Shown here piece after piece: positions 36,794-45,920 of a stretch of 64,000 nucleotides of DNA. Origin of the DNA: Pseudorhizobium flavum. GTDB taxonomy: Bacteria > Pseudomonadota > Alphaproteobacteria > Rhizobiales > Rhizobiaceae. The stretch lies in the NCBI RefSeq assembly GCF_902502825.2, contig NZ_LR723670.1:62001-126000 (forward strand), given 5' to 3'. Within the stretch, counting starts at the first letter, position 1. The number at the start of each line of letters is the position of its first letter. The notes under the pieces were generated by a model. The model searched no databases. It was not told the DNA's origin and saw only the letters and a list, made by a program, of their open reading frames with translations. The position numbers and the translations under genes were made by a program.

Positions 36794-37903
36794 CTATTCC
36801 GCAGCGTCTCGAATGGCGCTGTTACCCCTTTCGGCTGCCGCCTCGATGTCGGCGCGCATCTTCCTCACCAGCGCAAGTTCCGCCTGGAAATCCACGTAGT
36901 GCGGCAGCTTGAGATGTTCGACGAAGCCTGTCGCCTGCACGTTGTCTGAATGCGAGATCACGAACTCCTCGTCCTGGGCCGGCGCCGCGACATCCTCACC
37001 CAGTTCCTCCGCCCTCAGCGCCCGGTCGACCAGCGACATGCTCATGGCCTTCCGCTCGCTCTGGCCAAAGACCAGGCCATAGCCGCGGGTAAACTGTGGC
37101 GGCGCCTTGGAAGAGCCCTTGAACTGGTTGACCATCTGGCATTCCGTGACCTGGATGGAGCCGAGGGAGACTGTAAAGCCTAGTTCCGGCACCTCCATCT
37201 CGACCTCGACCTCGCCGATTCGGATTTCGCCGACGAACGGGTGGTTGCGGCCATAGCCGCGTTGCGTCGAATAGCCGAGTGCCAGCAGGAAGCCCTCGTC
37301 GCCGCGGGCAAGTGCCTGCAGTCGCAGATCGCGCCCCATGGGGAATTCCATCGGCTCGCGCGTGAGGTCCCCGGGAGGCTCGTCCTCCGGCAAGGCGCCG
37401 TCTTCCTCGATCAGCCCCTCGGTGGCGAGAATATCGGAGACGCGCGTCGTCGTGTCGGGAAGCGGCTCCTTCCGTGATGGTGTCGGAACCGGTTCATCCG
37501 ACAGAAGGGAGGGATCGAGCAGGCGGTGGGTGTAGTCGAAGGTTGGCCCGAGTACCTGTCCGCCGGGAAGGTCCTTGTAGGTGGCAGAGATACGCCGTTC
37601 GATCGCAATCCGTGCGGTGTCTATGGGAACGGAGGTCCCGAAGCGAGGCAGCGTGGTACGGTACGCGCGAAGCAGGAAGATGGCCTCGATCATGTCTCCA
37701 CGAGACTGACGTACGGCAAGAGCCGCCAAGGCTCGGTCGTAGAGGGAGGCCTCCGCCATGACGCGGTCGACGGCGAGCGCCAGCTGCTCGACGATCTGGT
37801 CGATCGTTAAGGAAGGCAGCGACCGGTCGCCTCGGCGGCGGTCTGCGAGGAGGCTGTGGGCGGCGTTGATGGCAACCTCGCCACCCTTGACGGCAACATA
37901 CAT
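36794..37903 (-). CDS. phnI: C-P lyase complex subunit PhnI
   Basis: The 369-residue core subunit (starts MYVAVKGGEVAINAAHSLL; ends near LPHYVDFQAELALVRKMR) has the PhnI-specific central stretch GYSTQRGYGRNHPFVGEIR. In the PhnGHIJ complex it carries the nucleosidase activity that, with PhnG, H and L, makes ribose 1-phosphonate triphosphate. It is 10 bp downstream of phnH, and the next gene phnJ follows after a 135-bp gap holding an opposite-strand small ORF. Confidence 0.96.
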   Translation of the reverse strand: MYVAVKGGEVAINAAHSLLADRRRGDRSLPSLTIDQIVEQLALAVDRVMAEASLYDRALAALAVRQSRGDMIEAIFLLRAYRTTLPRFGTSVPIDTARIAIERRISATYKDLPGGQVLGPTFDYTHRLLDPSLLSDEPVPTPSRKEPLPDTTTRVSDILATEGLIEEDGALPEDEPPGDLTREPMEFPMGRDLRLQALARGDEGFLLALGYSTQRGYGRNHPFVGEIRIGEVEVEMEVPELGFTVSLGSIQVTECQMVNQFKGSSKAPPQFTRGYGLVFGQSERKAMSMSLVDRALRAEELGEDVAAPAQDEEFVISHSDNVQATGFVEHLKLPHYVDFQAELALVRKMRADIEAAAERGNSAIRDAAE

Positions 37904-37913
37904 GGCGTTCTCC

Positions 37914-38510
37914 TCAGCCGATTCTGGTTGTGCGGGGAAGGCAGAGCAGGCGGTCGCCGGCTGTCAGGATGACATCGACTCCGCGCGGGAAGATCGAGCG
38001 GTTCCCCTTCCAGATTTCGTCGAAAACATCCGGAAGGCCCGCAACACTCACGGTCCGCTGCTCCTTGATGCCTGGCCCGCGGAGAACGAGCTCGCTGCCT
38101 TTGCCGATCGATGAAACTTCGATCACGATGGTTGCCGAGCGGTCGGGATATTCCTGCGTCCCGGATGCAAAGATGTCGAAGTAATAGAGCCCGGAGGCTG
38201 CCTGCAGGAAAACGAACCTTGCCTCGCTTTTCTCCTGCGCGAGAAGAGCACCGGTGTGGAAGCCGATCCAGTCGGCAACGCTTGCTTTGGCAAAGCAGGG
38301 CTGGAGCCAGACGGGAGTATCCGCGTCGCATAAGGCAAGTGCCACTGCCCCCGCAGCCTTCCCAAGGGGCGACGGTTGTCCGATCTCGCTTGTGATCGAT
38401 TGAACCGTCCCCGGACGGGCCATCCCGTCCATCAGCGAGCGGAACACGGCTTGTGAATCGAACACCGGGGCGGAGAAGCCGCCGGACAGCGCCTGGACGT
38501 TCATGCTCAT
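37914..38510 (-). CDS. phnH: C-P lyase complex subunit PhnH
   Basis: The 198-residue subunit (GGFSAPVFDSQAVFRSLMDG at the start; YPDRSATIVIEV and the C-terminal FPRGVDVILTAGDRLLCLPR) is a PLP-transferase-fold protein without a cofactor, part of the PhnGHIJ core. Its ATG overlaps the phnG stop by one base (TGATG). Confidence 0.95.
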   Translation of the reverse strand: MSMNVQALSGGFSAPVFDSQAVFRSLMDGMARPGTVQSITSEIGQPSPLGKAAGAVALALCDADTPVWLQPCFAKASVADWIGFHTGALLAQEKSEARFVFLQAASGLYYFDIFASGTQEYPDRSATIVIEVSSIGKGSELVLRGPGIKEQRTVSVAGLPDVFDEIWKGNRSIFPRGVDVILTAGDRLLCLPRTTRIG

Positions 38511-38986
38511 CAATCGTCTCCGCGGACCATGGTGAAGAAGTCGACGCGCGTCGCCGCCGTCTCTTCCGCCTTCTGCCGATCTTGCTGCGCGATCCGTGCC
38601 TCGATCGGGCCGAGGATTTCCGCCTCGACAAAGGCATGTGTCTGATCTTCCTGCCAAAGGGCATCGAAGATCGCTGCCATGCGGACCTTCGCCTTGTCCG
38701 TACCAAGGGAATGGGCGTGGCCGGCAGTGCCGGAGGCGAGCAAGACGGTGGCTCGCGTGACAGTCGCCTCGCCGAGGTTGAAGGGGTCGCCGCCGCCTCC
38801 GATCCGGCCCCGGACCATTACCAGTCCCGTTTCCGGTCCGCGGACCGGGTTGACCTCCGGCTTCTCGGCTATCTTTTGCCAGGCGGCGTTCAGTTCATCG
38901 AAGCTAGCGCGAGCAAGCAGTGCAGCGGTTCGCTGGCGGCCCTGGCGCGGCCCATCCGAAATGTCGGTCGAGGGGTTTGTCATCAT
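38510..38986 (-). CDS. phnG: C-P lyase complex subunit PhnG
   Basis: The 158-residue first gene of the operon has RTAALLARASFDEL and the conserved GGGGDPFNLGEATVTRATV with GHAHSLGTD. PhnG is a structural and catalytic part of the core complex. It is divergent from phnF with 75 bp between them, where the operator lies. An ATG one codon downstream is an alternative start. Confidence 0.95.
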   Translation of the reverse strand: MMTNPSTDISDGPRQGRQRTAALLARASFDELNAAWQKIAEKPEVNPVRGPETGLVMVRGRIGGGGDPFNLGEATVTRATVLLASGTAGHAHSLGTDKAKVRMAAIFDALWQEDQTHAFVEAEILGPIEARIAQQDRQKAEETAATRVDFFTMVRGDD

Positions 38987-38998
38987 CTTCCCATCAAA

Positions 38999-39016
38999 TG
39001 TCTATTGTTATAGACA
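38999..39016. promoter_or_regulatory. Palindromic PhnF operator
   Basis: TGTCTAT-TGTT-ATAGACA is a perfect 7-bp inverted repeat in the phnG/phnF intergenic region, starting 13 bp from the phnG ATG. GntR/HutC-family regulators bind sites with a TATAGAC-like core, so this is the likely site through which PhnF represses the phn operon and perhaps itself. Confidence 0.7.
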
Positions 39017-39061
39017 ACCATACAAGTTACTCTACAGCTAACGGCAGGATGTAACAAGAGT

Positions 39062-39805
39062 ATGACGATGGCGGCGGGATCTCAGGTTCAACGGGCGAGC
39101 GGCGTGGCCCTGTGGCGCCAGATTGCCGATCGCATCCGTGCGTCCATTGCAAACGGCGAATATGACGAGACGGGCAGGGTGCCGCCGGAAATCGTCCTGG
39201 CGACGCAATTCGGCGTCAATCGCCACACGGTGCGCAGTGCACTGGCGGCACTCGCCCAGGAAGGCATCGTCCGGGCTGTTCAGGGATTGGGTACGATCAT
39301 TGAGCGAAAGGAACGGTTGAATTTTCCGATCTCGCGCCGGACGCGGTTCATAGAAGGTCTTGGTGCACAGGCGAGGGAGACGGAAGGACTGCTGCTGGAA
39401 AGTGGTGCGGAGCCCGCGTCGGAAGATCTGGCGCAAAGGCTCCGGCTTGCAGAAGGTGCGCCGCTCATCCGGCTTGAGACCTTGCGCAAGGCGGATGGCC
39501 GGCCGGTTTCTCGGGCGACGGCCTGGTTTCCGGCGTCACGCTTCGCCGGGATCGACGAAGCCTATCGCAACAGCGGTTCCATCACGGCAGCGTTAAACGC
39601 CCTTGGACTATCCGACTACCTGCGCGTTACGACGGAGATAACCGCCAGCCACGCGGAACGTGCCGACATGGAAGACCTTGGTCTGTCGGCAGGAGCAGTC
39701 CTGCTGGTGACGCGGTCACTGAACGCGGACACGAAAGGGACCCCGATCCAGTATTCGGTCAGCCGCTTCCCCGCCGACCGGGTTCAGTTCACGATCGAGA
39801 ACTGA
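39062..39805 (+). CDS. phnF: GntR/HutC-family phosphonate regulator PhnF
   Basis: The 247-residue repressor has an N-terminal winged helix (about 15-80, with VPPEIVLATQFGVNRHTVRS) and a C-terminal UTRA effector domain (about 95-240, ending YSVSRFPADRVQFTIEN). PhnF proteins repress phn genes and are relieved by phosphate limitation or phosphonate ligands. It is divergent from phnG. Its own ribosome site is weak; ATG at 39062 and a second ATG two codons later are both possible. Confidence 0.9.
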   Translation: MTMAAGSQVQRASGVALWRQIADRIRASIANGEYDETGRVPPEIVLATQFGVNRHTVRSALAALAQEGIVRAVQGLGTIIERKERLNFPISRRTRFIEGLGAQARETEGLLLESGAEPASEDLAQRLRLAEGAPLIRLETLRKADGRPVSRATAWFPASRFAGIDEAYRNSGSITAALNALGLSDYLRVTTEITASHAERADMEDLGLSAGAVLLVTRSLNADTKGTPIQYSVSRFPADRVQFTIEN

Positions 39806-39828
39806 ACATTCGCCGGACCTGTACCGGC

Positions 39829-40464
39829 TCAGTGCGCGCCGGACATGTCCCCGAGGATTTGCTTGGAGGCCACGGTCGAGTCCGCATTGAGCCTGTAGAC
39901 CATCGGCACCCCCGTCGCGAGGTTCAGCTTCAGGATCTCTTCCTTGCTCAGCCGGTCGAGGACCATGACCAGCGCTCTCAGCGAGTTTCCATGGGCCGCG
40001 ACAAGGACCGTTTCGCCGCGCAGGACGCGGGGCAGGATCTCAGTCATGTAATAGGGCCAGACGCGCGCGCCCGTATCCCGAAGGCTCTCGCCGCCTGGCG
40101 GCGGAATATCATAGGAGCGGCGCCAGATATGCACCTGCTCCTCACCCCACTTCTTGCGGGCATCGTCCTTGTTCAGGCCGGAGAGATCGCCATAGTCACG
40201 CTCGTTGAGCGCTTCGTCGCGGATCGTCTCGAGGTCCGGCTGGCCGACCTTGTCGAGGACGATCCTGAGCGTGTCCTGGGCGCGTTTGAGAACCGAGGTG
40301 AAGGCGATATCGAACTTCAGCCCGGCATCCGCAAGCGCTTTGCCACCGATTCCCGCCTCCTGGATGCCAAGCTCCGTCAGGTCCGGATCACGCCAGCCGG
40401 TGAAGAGGTTCTTCAGGTTCCATTCGCTCTGGCCGTGGCGAACAAGGACTAGAGTACCGCTCAT
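39829..40464 (-). CDS. gpmA: 2,3-bisphosphoglycerate-dependent phosphoglycerate mutase
   Basis: The 211-residue histidine phosphatase superfamily enzyme has [10 protein letters not shown] with the catalytic His10 and [12 protein letters not shown], plus [12 protein letters not shown] and [11 protein letters not shown]. It interconverts 2- and 3-phosphoglycerate. It lies 21 bp downstream of dapB and converges on phnF. Confidence 0.95.
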   Translation of the reverse strand: MSGTLVLVRHGQSEWNLKNLFTGWRDPDLTELGIQEAGIGGKALADAGLKFDIAFTSVLKRAQDTLRIVLDKVGQPDLETIRDEALNERDYGDLSGLNKDDARKKWGEEQVHIWRRSYDIPPPGGESLRDTGARVWPYYMTEILPRVLRGETVLVAAHGNSLRALVMVLDRLSKEEILKLNLATGVPMVYRLNADSTVASKQILGDMSGAH

Positions 40465-40485
40465 GAAGTCAATTCCTCCGGATCG

Positions 40486-41307
40486 TCAGTTGTTGAGCCC
40501 GAGCACGTCGAGCATGTCGTAAAGGCCGGGCTTTCGCTCACGGCCCCAAAGCGCCGCCGTCACTGCGCCGCGTGCGAAGATGGAGCGGTCGAGGGCGTTG
40601 TGCGAGAGCGTGACCAGTTCGCCTTCGCCGGCAAACAGAACCGAATGGTCCCCGACGATGGAGCCACCGCGCAGCGTGGCGAAGCCGATCGTGCCGGCCT
40701 CCCGCGCGCCCGTATGCCCGTCGCGGACCTTGACTGCATTGGCCAACATGTCAATCCCACGTCCCTGCGCAGCAGCCTGACCCAGCAGCAATGCAGTCCC
40801 CGAGGGGGCATCGACCTTGTGCTTGTGATGCATCTCGAGAACTTCGATGTCCCACTGGGCGGGATCGAGCGCGCGCGCAGCCTGCTCCACGAGTACACCG
40901 AGCAGGTTCACGCCAAGGCTCATATTGCCGGACTTGATGATGCGCGCATGGCGGGCCGCAGCCCTGATCTTCTCCTCGTCGCCCGAAGAACACCCGGTTG
41001 TACCTATGACGTGGACGATCCGCGCCTGTGCCGCGAGCCCAGCGAACGCCACCGATGCGGCCGGGCTGGTGAAATCGAGGACGCCGTCGGCATCGACGAA
41101 AGCCTGCAGCGGATCGACGGTCATGGGAACGCCCAAATTGCCGACGCCGGCGATCTCGCCTGCATCCTTCCCGACAAAGGGCGAGCCCTCTCGCTCGATC
41201 GCAGCATGCAGCACGGCGCCGCCGGTTTCATGGATGACCCTGATCAGCGTCTGGCCCATGCGTCCGGCCGCGCCCACCACCACGAGTTTCATCGGATTGT
41301 CGCTCAT
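40486..41307 (-). CDS. dapB: 4-hydroxy-tetrahydrodipicolinate reductase
   Basis: The 273-residue lysine/diaminopimelate pathway enzyme has the NAD(P) motif [12 protein letters not shown] near 9-20, the active-site [15 protein letters not shown] and the GATRGGS-like [13 protein letters not shown]. The start is at MSDNPMKL; the longer ORF runs into the exporter gene. It lies 19 bp downstream of the ABC exporter gene. Confidence 0.95.
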   Translation of the reverse strand: MSDNPMKLVVVGAAGRMGQTLIRVIHETGGAVLHAAIEREGSPFVGKDAGEIAGVGNLGVPMTVDPLQAFVDADGVLDFTSPAASVAFAGLAAQARIVHVIGTTGCSSGDEEKIRAAARHARIIKSGNMSLGVNLLGVLVEQAARALDPAQWDIEVLEMHHKHKVDAPSGTALLLGQAAAQGRGIDMLANAVKVRDGHTGAREAGTIGFATLRGGSIVGDHSVLFAGEGELVTLSHNALDRSIFARGAVTAALWGRERKPGLYDMLDVLGLNN

Positions 41308-41326
41308 GCCGGCAATGCTTTCATCT

Positions 41327-43111
41327 TTATGGGCTTGTATCCGGGGACTGCAGATTGTTGAGGCGAGCGTAGAGACCGTCCTCGCGCTGTGCAAGAGTCT
41401 CGTGGGTCCCCTCCTCGACAGCCCGTCCCTCATGCATGACGATGATCTTGTCGGCATTGACCACCGTCGAGAGCCGGTGCGCGATCACGATCACGGTGCG
41501 GCCGCTCATCGCCGTCTCGAGCGCCTTCTGCACCGCTGCTTCGGACTCGTTGTCGAGGGCGGACGTCGCCTCGTCGAGCAGCAGGATCGGCGCATTTCGA
41601 ACCAGCGCGCGAGCAATCGACAGGCGCTGGCGCTGACCTCCGGAGAGCGTCACCCCGTTTTCCCCGACGGGCGTCTCGTAGCCGAAGGGCTGGGCGAGGA
41701 TGAAGTCGTGTGCGAAGGCGAGCCTGGCAGCCTCCTCGACTTCCGCATCGGTGGCCTCGGGGCGGCCGTACCGGATGTTGTCGCGGATCGTTCCCTCGAA
41801 CAGATAGGGTTGTTGCGACACATAGGCGATGTGCTGGCGCAGCGACATCTTGGTAACGTCGGTAATGTCCTGCCCGTCGATCAGGATGCATCCTTCCGAG
41901 GGATCGTAGAAGCGCGGGATCAGGTTGATGATCGTCGACTTGCCGGCGCCGGAGGGCCCGACCAACGCGGTCGTCTTGCCCCCGTCGGCCAAAAGGTCGA
42001 CGCCGCGGAGGACTAGGTCGCCGCTCGCATAGGCGAACGAGACGCCGCGGAACTCGATCCTCGCCTCTGTGACCTTGAGGTCCTTGGCGCCCGGCTTTTC
42101 CCGTTGCTGCGGCTGCAGATCGAGGAGGGCATAGATCATCCGCGCATTGACCACCGCCCGCTCCAGGTGCACCTGCAGCTTCGCCAGCCGGCGGGCTGGA
42201 TCATAGGCCATCAGCAGCGCCGTGACGAAGGCGAAGAATGCCCCTGGCGGCACGCCGTCATAGATCGACCGGAAGGCGGCATAGGCCAGCACGCTGGAGA
42301 TGGCGAAGCCGGCAAAGGTCTCGGTCAACGGTGCCGTGCGCTCCGTCAGCCGGGCAATCCGGTTGGCGCGGTTTTCAGCTTGGCTGATCAGTTTCTCGAC
42401 CTTGTCCCCGAGCTCCTTTTCCATCGTGAAGGCCTTGACGATGGAAATGCCCTGGATCGTCTCCTGCATGGCGCCAAGCACGTGGCTGTTCAACTCCACG
42501 GATTCGCGGGTCGCGCTCCGCAATCGGCGCGATACGTAGCGAAGGGCGAGGATGAGCGGTGGCGCGACGACGAAAACGATCAGCGACAGGATGGGATCCT
42601 TGCTGATCATCACGCCGATCAGCGCGATCAGCGTCAGGAGATCGCGCGCCGTGGAGGTCACGGTGAGATTGAGGACGTCGCGGACGCCATTGACGTTCTG
42701 GCTTATCTGCGCGGCAAGATGCGCTGACCGGGCTTCACTGAAGAAGCCGACCGACAACCCCATGAGATGGCTGTAGAGCCGGCGCTGGTAGCGCGCCACG
42801 ATATTGTTGCCGATCTTCGAAAGCGTAACCGACTGGCCATAGGTGGCAAGCCCGCGCAGGACGAATGCCACGAAGATCGCCCCGCAGATGAGCCAGACAA
42901 TGTCGGCGCGCTGATTGGCGAACGCCTCGTTGACCACCGCCTCCATGATCCAGGCGGTGAACGCCGTCGTCGCTGCCACGATGACCAGGCAGAAGATCGC
43001 GAAGGCGTAGCCCTTGACGTGGTCACGACCGTTTTCCGCGATCACGCGCTTGAGCACGCTTGTCACGGTGCCGGAATCGAGATGCGGCTTCTTGTCTTTC
43101 GCTGAGCCCAA
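41327..43111 (-). CDS. MsbA-like ABC exporter (permease fused to ATPase)
   Basis: The 594-residue half-exporter has six membrane helices in the first ~320 residues, then an ATPase with Walker [10 protein letters not shown], signature [15 protein letters not shown] and Walker [13 protein letters not shown], and the H-loop AHRLSTV. The family includes MsbA, which flips lipid A, and other lipid or drug exporters. Whether this is the true MsbA is not decidable from sequence alone. Confidence 0.85.
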   Translation of the reverse strand: MGSAKDKKPHLDSGTVTSVLKRVIAENGRDHVKGYAFAIFCLVIVAATTAFTAWIMEAVVNEAFANQRADIVWLICGAIFVAFVLRGLATYGQSVTLSKIGNNIVARYQRRLYSHLMGLSVGFFSEARSAHLAAQISQNVNGVRDVLNLTVTSTARDLLTLIALIGVMISKDPILSLIVFVVAPPLILALRYVSRRLRSATRESVELNSHVLGAMQETIQGISIVKAFTMEKELGDKVEKLISQAENRANRIARLTERTAPLTETFAGFAISSVLAYAAFRSIYDGVPPGAFFAFVTALLMAYDPARRLAKLQVHLERAVVNARMIYALLDLQPQQREKPGAKDLKVTEARIEFRGVSFAYASGDLVLRGVDLLADGGKTTALVGPSGAGKSTIINLIPRFYDPSEGCILIDGQDITDVTKMSLRQHIAYVSQQPYLFEGTIRDNIRYGRPEATDAEVEEAARLAFAHDFILAQPFGYETPVGENGVTLSGGQRQRLSIARALVRNAPILLLDEATSALDNESEAAVQKALETAMSGRTVIVIAHRLSTVVNADKIIVMHEGRAVEEGTHETLAQREDGLYARLNNLQSPDTSP

Positions 43112-43135
43112 CAGGCGCTTTCCCGTGTGTGAACG

Positions 43136-43158
43136 GCCAAGGGCCAGTAGCCCTTGGC
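43136..43158 (-). terminator. Hairpin after glk
   Basis: GCCAAGGGC and GCCCTTGGC form a 9-bp stem with a 5-base loop between glk and the exporter gene. There is no T-run, so it is a weak or Rho-assisted terminator at best. Confidence 0.4.
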
Positions 43159-43222
43159 GGGTCTATAGCGAGCGAGGGCCGGCTTGGCTAGTGCGGGCGG
43201 ACTGCGGGCAAGTCAGGAACGG

Positions 43223-44257
43223 TCAGCGCTGCCAGCGCCGGCCTTGCGTCGAAATCCCGTAGGCAGCGGGTGTTCGCGCATAGCTCCCTAGGCCGGCGAG
43301 CGCCGCAAGCGGATGGGTGACGACGAATGTCGGGATGTGGCGCATCAGCTCTGAATGCGGCGCCTTGTCCTCGAAGGCAGCACGGAATTCCGGTTGCTTG
43401 AGCGCCGGAATGATCTTCTGGGAGATACCACCGGCCAGATAGACGCCGCCCTTGGCCATGAAGACCAATGCAAGGTCGCCTGCCAGTCTTCCGAGGTAGG
43501 TCGAAAACAGAGAAACCGTCTCCATCGCCTGGCGGTTGCTGCCGGACTGCCAGCCTGCGGTGACGTCCGAGGGAAGAGCGAGTGTCGGCGAGACCCTGTC
43601 GGCCGCGCAGACAGCACGGTAGATGTTGACCAGGCCGCGACCACAGAGCAGTTGCTCCGCCGAAATGCGTCCCTCAATGGGCTCCAGATGCGGGTAGATG
43701 TCGAAGTCACGCGGCGATCGGGGGCCAATATCGACATGGCCGCCTTCGCCCGGCACCGGAAACCATGTGTCCCGGGCGTGAACCAGCCCGGCGACGCCAA
43801 GCCCGGTTCCAGGGCCGAGTACCACGCGCGATGCCGTCAGGGCCGTGGACGAAGGTCCGATGACATCGCGATAGTCTTCCGTCAGGCATGCCACCGCCAG
43901 CGCCTGCGCCTCGAAATCGTTGAGCACCAGGATATCGTCGAAGCCGAGTTCGGCGATCAGGGACATCGGCCTGACGACCCAGTCGCAGTTGGTCAGGTCG
44001 ATCTCGTCACCCTCTATCGGGCCCGCAACGGCCAGAATGGCAGAGCGCGGTCGCACGGCAGTCTTCTCCAGCACATCCAGGCGGATTGCCTGGTCGATCG
44101 TCCCATAGTCGGCCGTCTGCACGTTCGGAAACCGGACGGGCTCGGCGTGCTCGTCGACCAGAATGGAAAAGCGGGCATTGGTGCCGCCGATGTCGCCGAG
44201 CAGGATCGGGAAAGGCAGGCGCTCGTTCTCGGTGGCGTGGTGCATGCTTGCGTCCAT
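43223..44257 (-). CDS. glk: Glucokinase
   Basis: The 344-residue proteobacterial-type glucokinase has the ATP phosphate motif [13 protein letters not shown] near 19-31 and [17 protein letters not shown] with the catalytic Asp. It phosphorylates glucose with ATP in the cytosol. Its ATG follows the mgsA stop with no gap (TAGATG). A second ATG four codons in is an alternative start. Confidence 0.93.
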   Translation of the reverse strand: MDASMHHATENERLPFPILLGDIGGTNARFSILVDEHAEPVRFPNVQTADYGTIDQAIRLDVLEKTAVRPRSAILAVAGPIEGDEIDLTNCDWVVRPMSLIAELGFDDILVLNDFEAQALAVACLTEDYRDVIGPSSTALTASRVVLGPGTGLGVAGLVHARDTWFPVPGEGGHVDIGPRSPRDFDIYPHLEPIEGRISAEQLLCGRGLVNIYRAVCAADRVSPTLALPSDVTAGWQSGSNRQAMETVSLFSTYLGRLAGDLALVFMAKGGVYLAGGISQKIIPALKQPEFRAAFEDKAPHSELMRHIPTFVVTHPLAALAGLGSYARTPAAYGISTQGRRWQR

Positions 44258-44626
44258 CTATTGGAAGTCGATCAGTTTTTCCGCGGTCGCGCGATTGAGC
44301 GCCATGGGGATATCATAGACCGTCGCCAGCCGGGTCAGTGCCTTGATGTCGACGTCGTGCGGCAGAGCAGTAAGCGGATCGATGAAGAAGAGCAGCATGT
44401 CGACCTCGCCAGTAGCGATCATCGCCCCGATCTGCTGGTCACCGCCGAGGGGACCGCTCTTCAGCCGGGTGACCTCAAGGCCGGGGCAGGCACCCTGGAC
44501 CCTGCCGCCCGTTGTTCCCGTCGCAATGATCCGGAAGCGGGACAACGCGTCCTGGTGCTGCCGCGCGAACTCCGCCATGTCGTCCTTCTTCTCGTCATGT
44601 GCGATCAGCGCGATGCAACCGGCCAC
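44258..44626 (-). CDS. mgsA: Methylglyoxal synthase
   Basis: The 122-residue enzyme is shorter than the 152-residue E. coli form. It keeps [24 protein letters not shown] and [14 protein letters not shown], which hold the phosphate-binding and catalytic Asp and His residues. It converts dihydroxyacetone phosphate to methylglyoxal, a bypass active when sugar phosphates accumulate. The tight pairing with glucokinase suggests joint control of sugar-phosphate overflow. Confidence 0.93.
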   Translation of the reverse strand: MAGCIALIAHDEKKDDMAEFARQHQDALSRFRIIATGTTGGRVQGACPGLEVTRLKSGPLGGDQQIGAMIATGEVDMLLFFIDPLTALPHDVDIKALTRLATVYDIPMALNRATAEKLIDFQ

Positions 44627-44700
44627 AGCCTACTCCCCCTGCAGAGCTTAAATCGATTTACATGGCTTCTACAGTGACTGCCGGCTATTGGAAAGCCCGC

Positions 44701-45744
44701 CTACGGGAAGGGTCGCGGCTGCGGCATCGGCCCATGGTCCGGAAGCACGGTGCCGTTGATGATGGCTTCGATGTCCTGAACCGGCGCCGCCACCGCCATG
44801 GGCGCGGAATAAGCGGCCATGCCCGATCCTAGGACGGCCTCTTCCGCGGGCCGGGCCGGCGCGGCGAGAACGGCGGCGCAGGCCTTCGGTAGATCCGAAA
44901 GGATCACCGGCCTTGGCTTGACTGGCTTCTTGTTTGGATCCTTCTTGGGTTTCGCCCAGGGCTCGTCGGTGAACCACCAGGCAAGCGACTTGTCGCAGCC
45001 GTCGCCGCTCGGAACCCGGGCCTGCGGCTTGCAGCCAGCTGCGCCCGTCGGGCAATGGATGCGGATGTGAAAATGCTCGTCGTGGCCGTAGATGGGCCTC
45101 ACCTTGCCGAGCAAGGACCGATCGCCGCGCCAGGTGTCACAGAGTTTCCTCTTGATGGCTGGGGTCACGAAGACACGCTCCACCTGCGGATAACTGGCAG
45201 CCTGCATGACCACCCGTGCGTGGGTGTCGGTCCAGCGCCTGGAATCGACGGTGAGGAACTTGCTCTTGTCGAGCATGGAGGTGAACGGAAGATCCTCGCG
45301 CTGCTGCGGTGAAAGCGGCTGCGAGGGCTTCGGCGTGAACCAGATGTCCGCGTCGAGGCCGATCTGGTGCGAGGCGTGCCCGAAGAGCATCGGGCCTCCG
45401 CGTGGCTGCGAGATGTCGCCCACCAGGATGCCCGTCCCCCAGCCGAGGCTCGCCGCGTCGCGGGAGAAGCGTTCGAGGAGGGCGATCATCTGAGGATGCC
45501 CCCAACGGCGGTTGCGGGAAAGGCGCATCGCCTGCCAGGTGGGCCCGTCAGTCGGGATGGCGACCGCGCCTGCTATACATCCCTTGGCATAGGAGCCATG
45601 GGGAGCGGGCTCGGTGCGGCTGGGCAGCTTTGCTCCTCCGAACAGCTCCTTTGCCGGCGTCTCGGCCACCGCCTGGCCGGCGATCAGGAGAAGTCCCGCT
45701 CCTGCCGCGAGGAGCCGGGTCATGAATCGTGTCGCGCTGTGCAT
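44701..45744 (-). CDS. mepA: Penicillin-insensitive murein endopeptidase MepA
   Basis: The 347-residue periplasmic LAS-family metallopeptidase has a signal peptide (residues 1-27), GHASHQIGLDADIWF near 121-135 with zinc ligands and YGHDEHFHIRIHCP near 217-230. It cuts D-Ala-meso-DAP crosslinks. The C-terminal ~75 residues are Pro/Ala-rich and beyond the usual E. coli length. It lies 74 bp upstream of mgsA and is divergent from yejA. Confidence 0.92.
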   Translation of the reverse strand: MHSATRFMTRLLAAGAGLLLIAGQAVAETPAKELFGGAKLPSRTEPAPHGSYAKGCIAGAVAIPTDGPTWQAMRLSRNRRWGHPQMIALLERFSRDAASLGWGTGILVGDISQPRGGPMLFGHASHQIGLDADIWFTPKPSQPLSPQQREDLPFTSMLDKSKFLTVDSRRWTDTHARVVMQAASYPQVERVFVTPAIKRKLCDTWRGDRSLLGKVRPIYGHDEHFHIRIHCPTGAAGCKPQARVPSGDGCDKSLAWWFTDEPWAKPKKDPNKKPVKPRPVILSDLPKACAAVLAAPARPAEEAVLGSGMAAYSAPMAVAAPVQDIEAIINGTVLPDHGPMPQPRPFP

Positions 45745-45920
45745 GCCTGCCGTCGTCCCCGCAAATCACTTCACCCGAATCTAGCGTGAAAGACGATTTT
45801 GTTGAAACGGAGATGCAGGATCGCATCGAGCCGATAATGCGGATGTGAGCGCTCCGCGCCTGTATTTTGCCGCGCTTTGCCCTATGCTCCCGGTCAACAA
45901 GAACACAAAAGGGATCCCGC

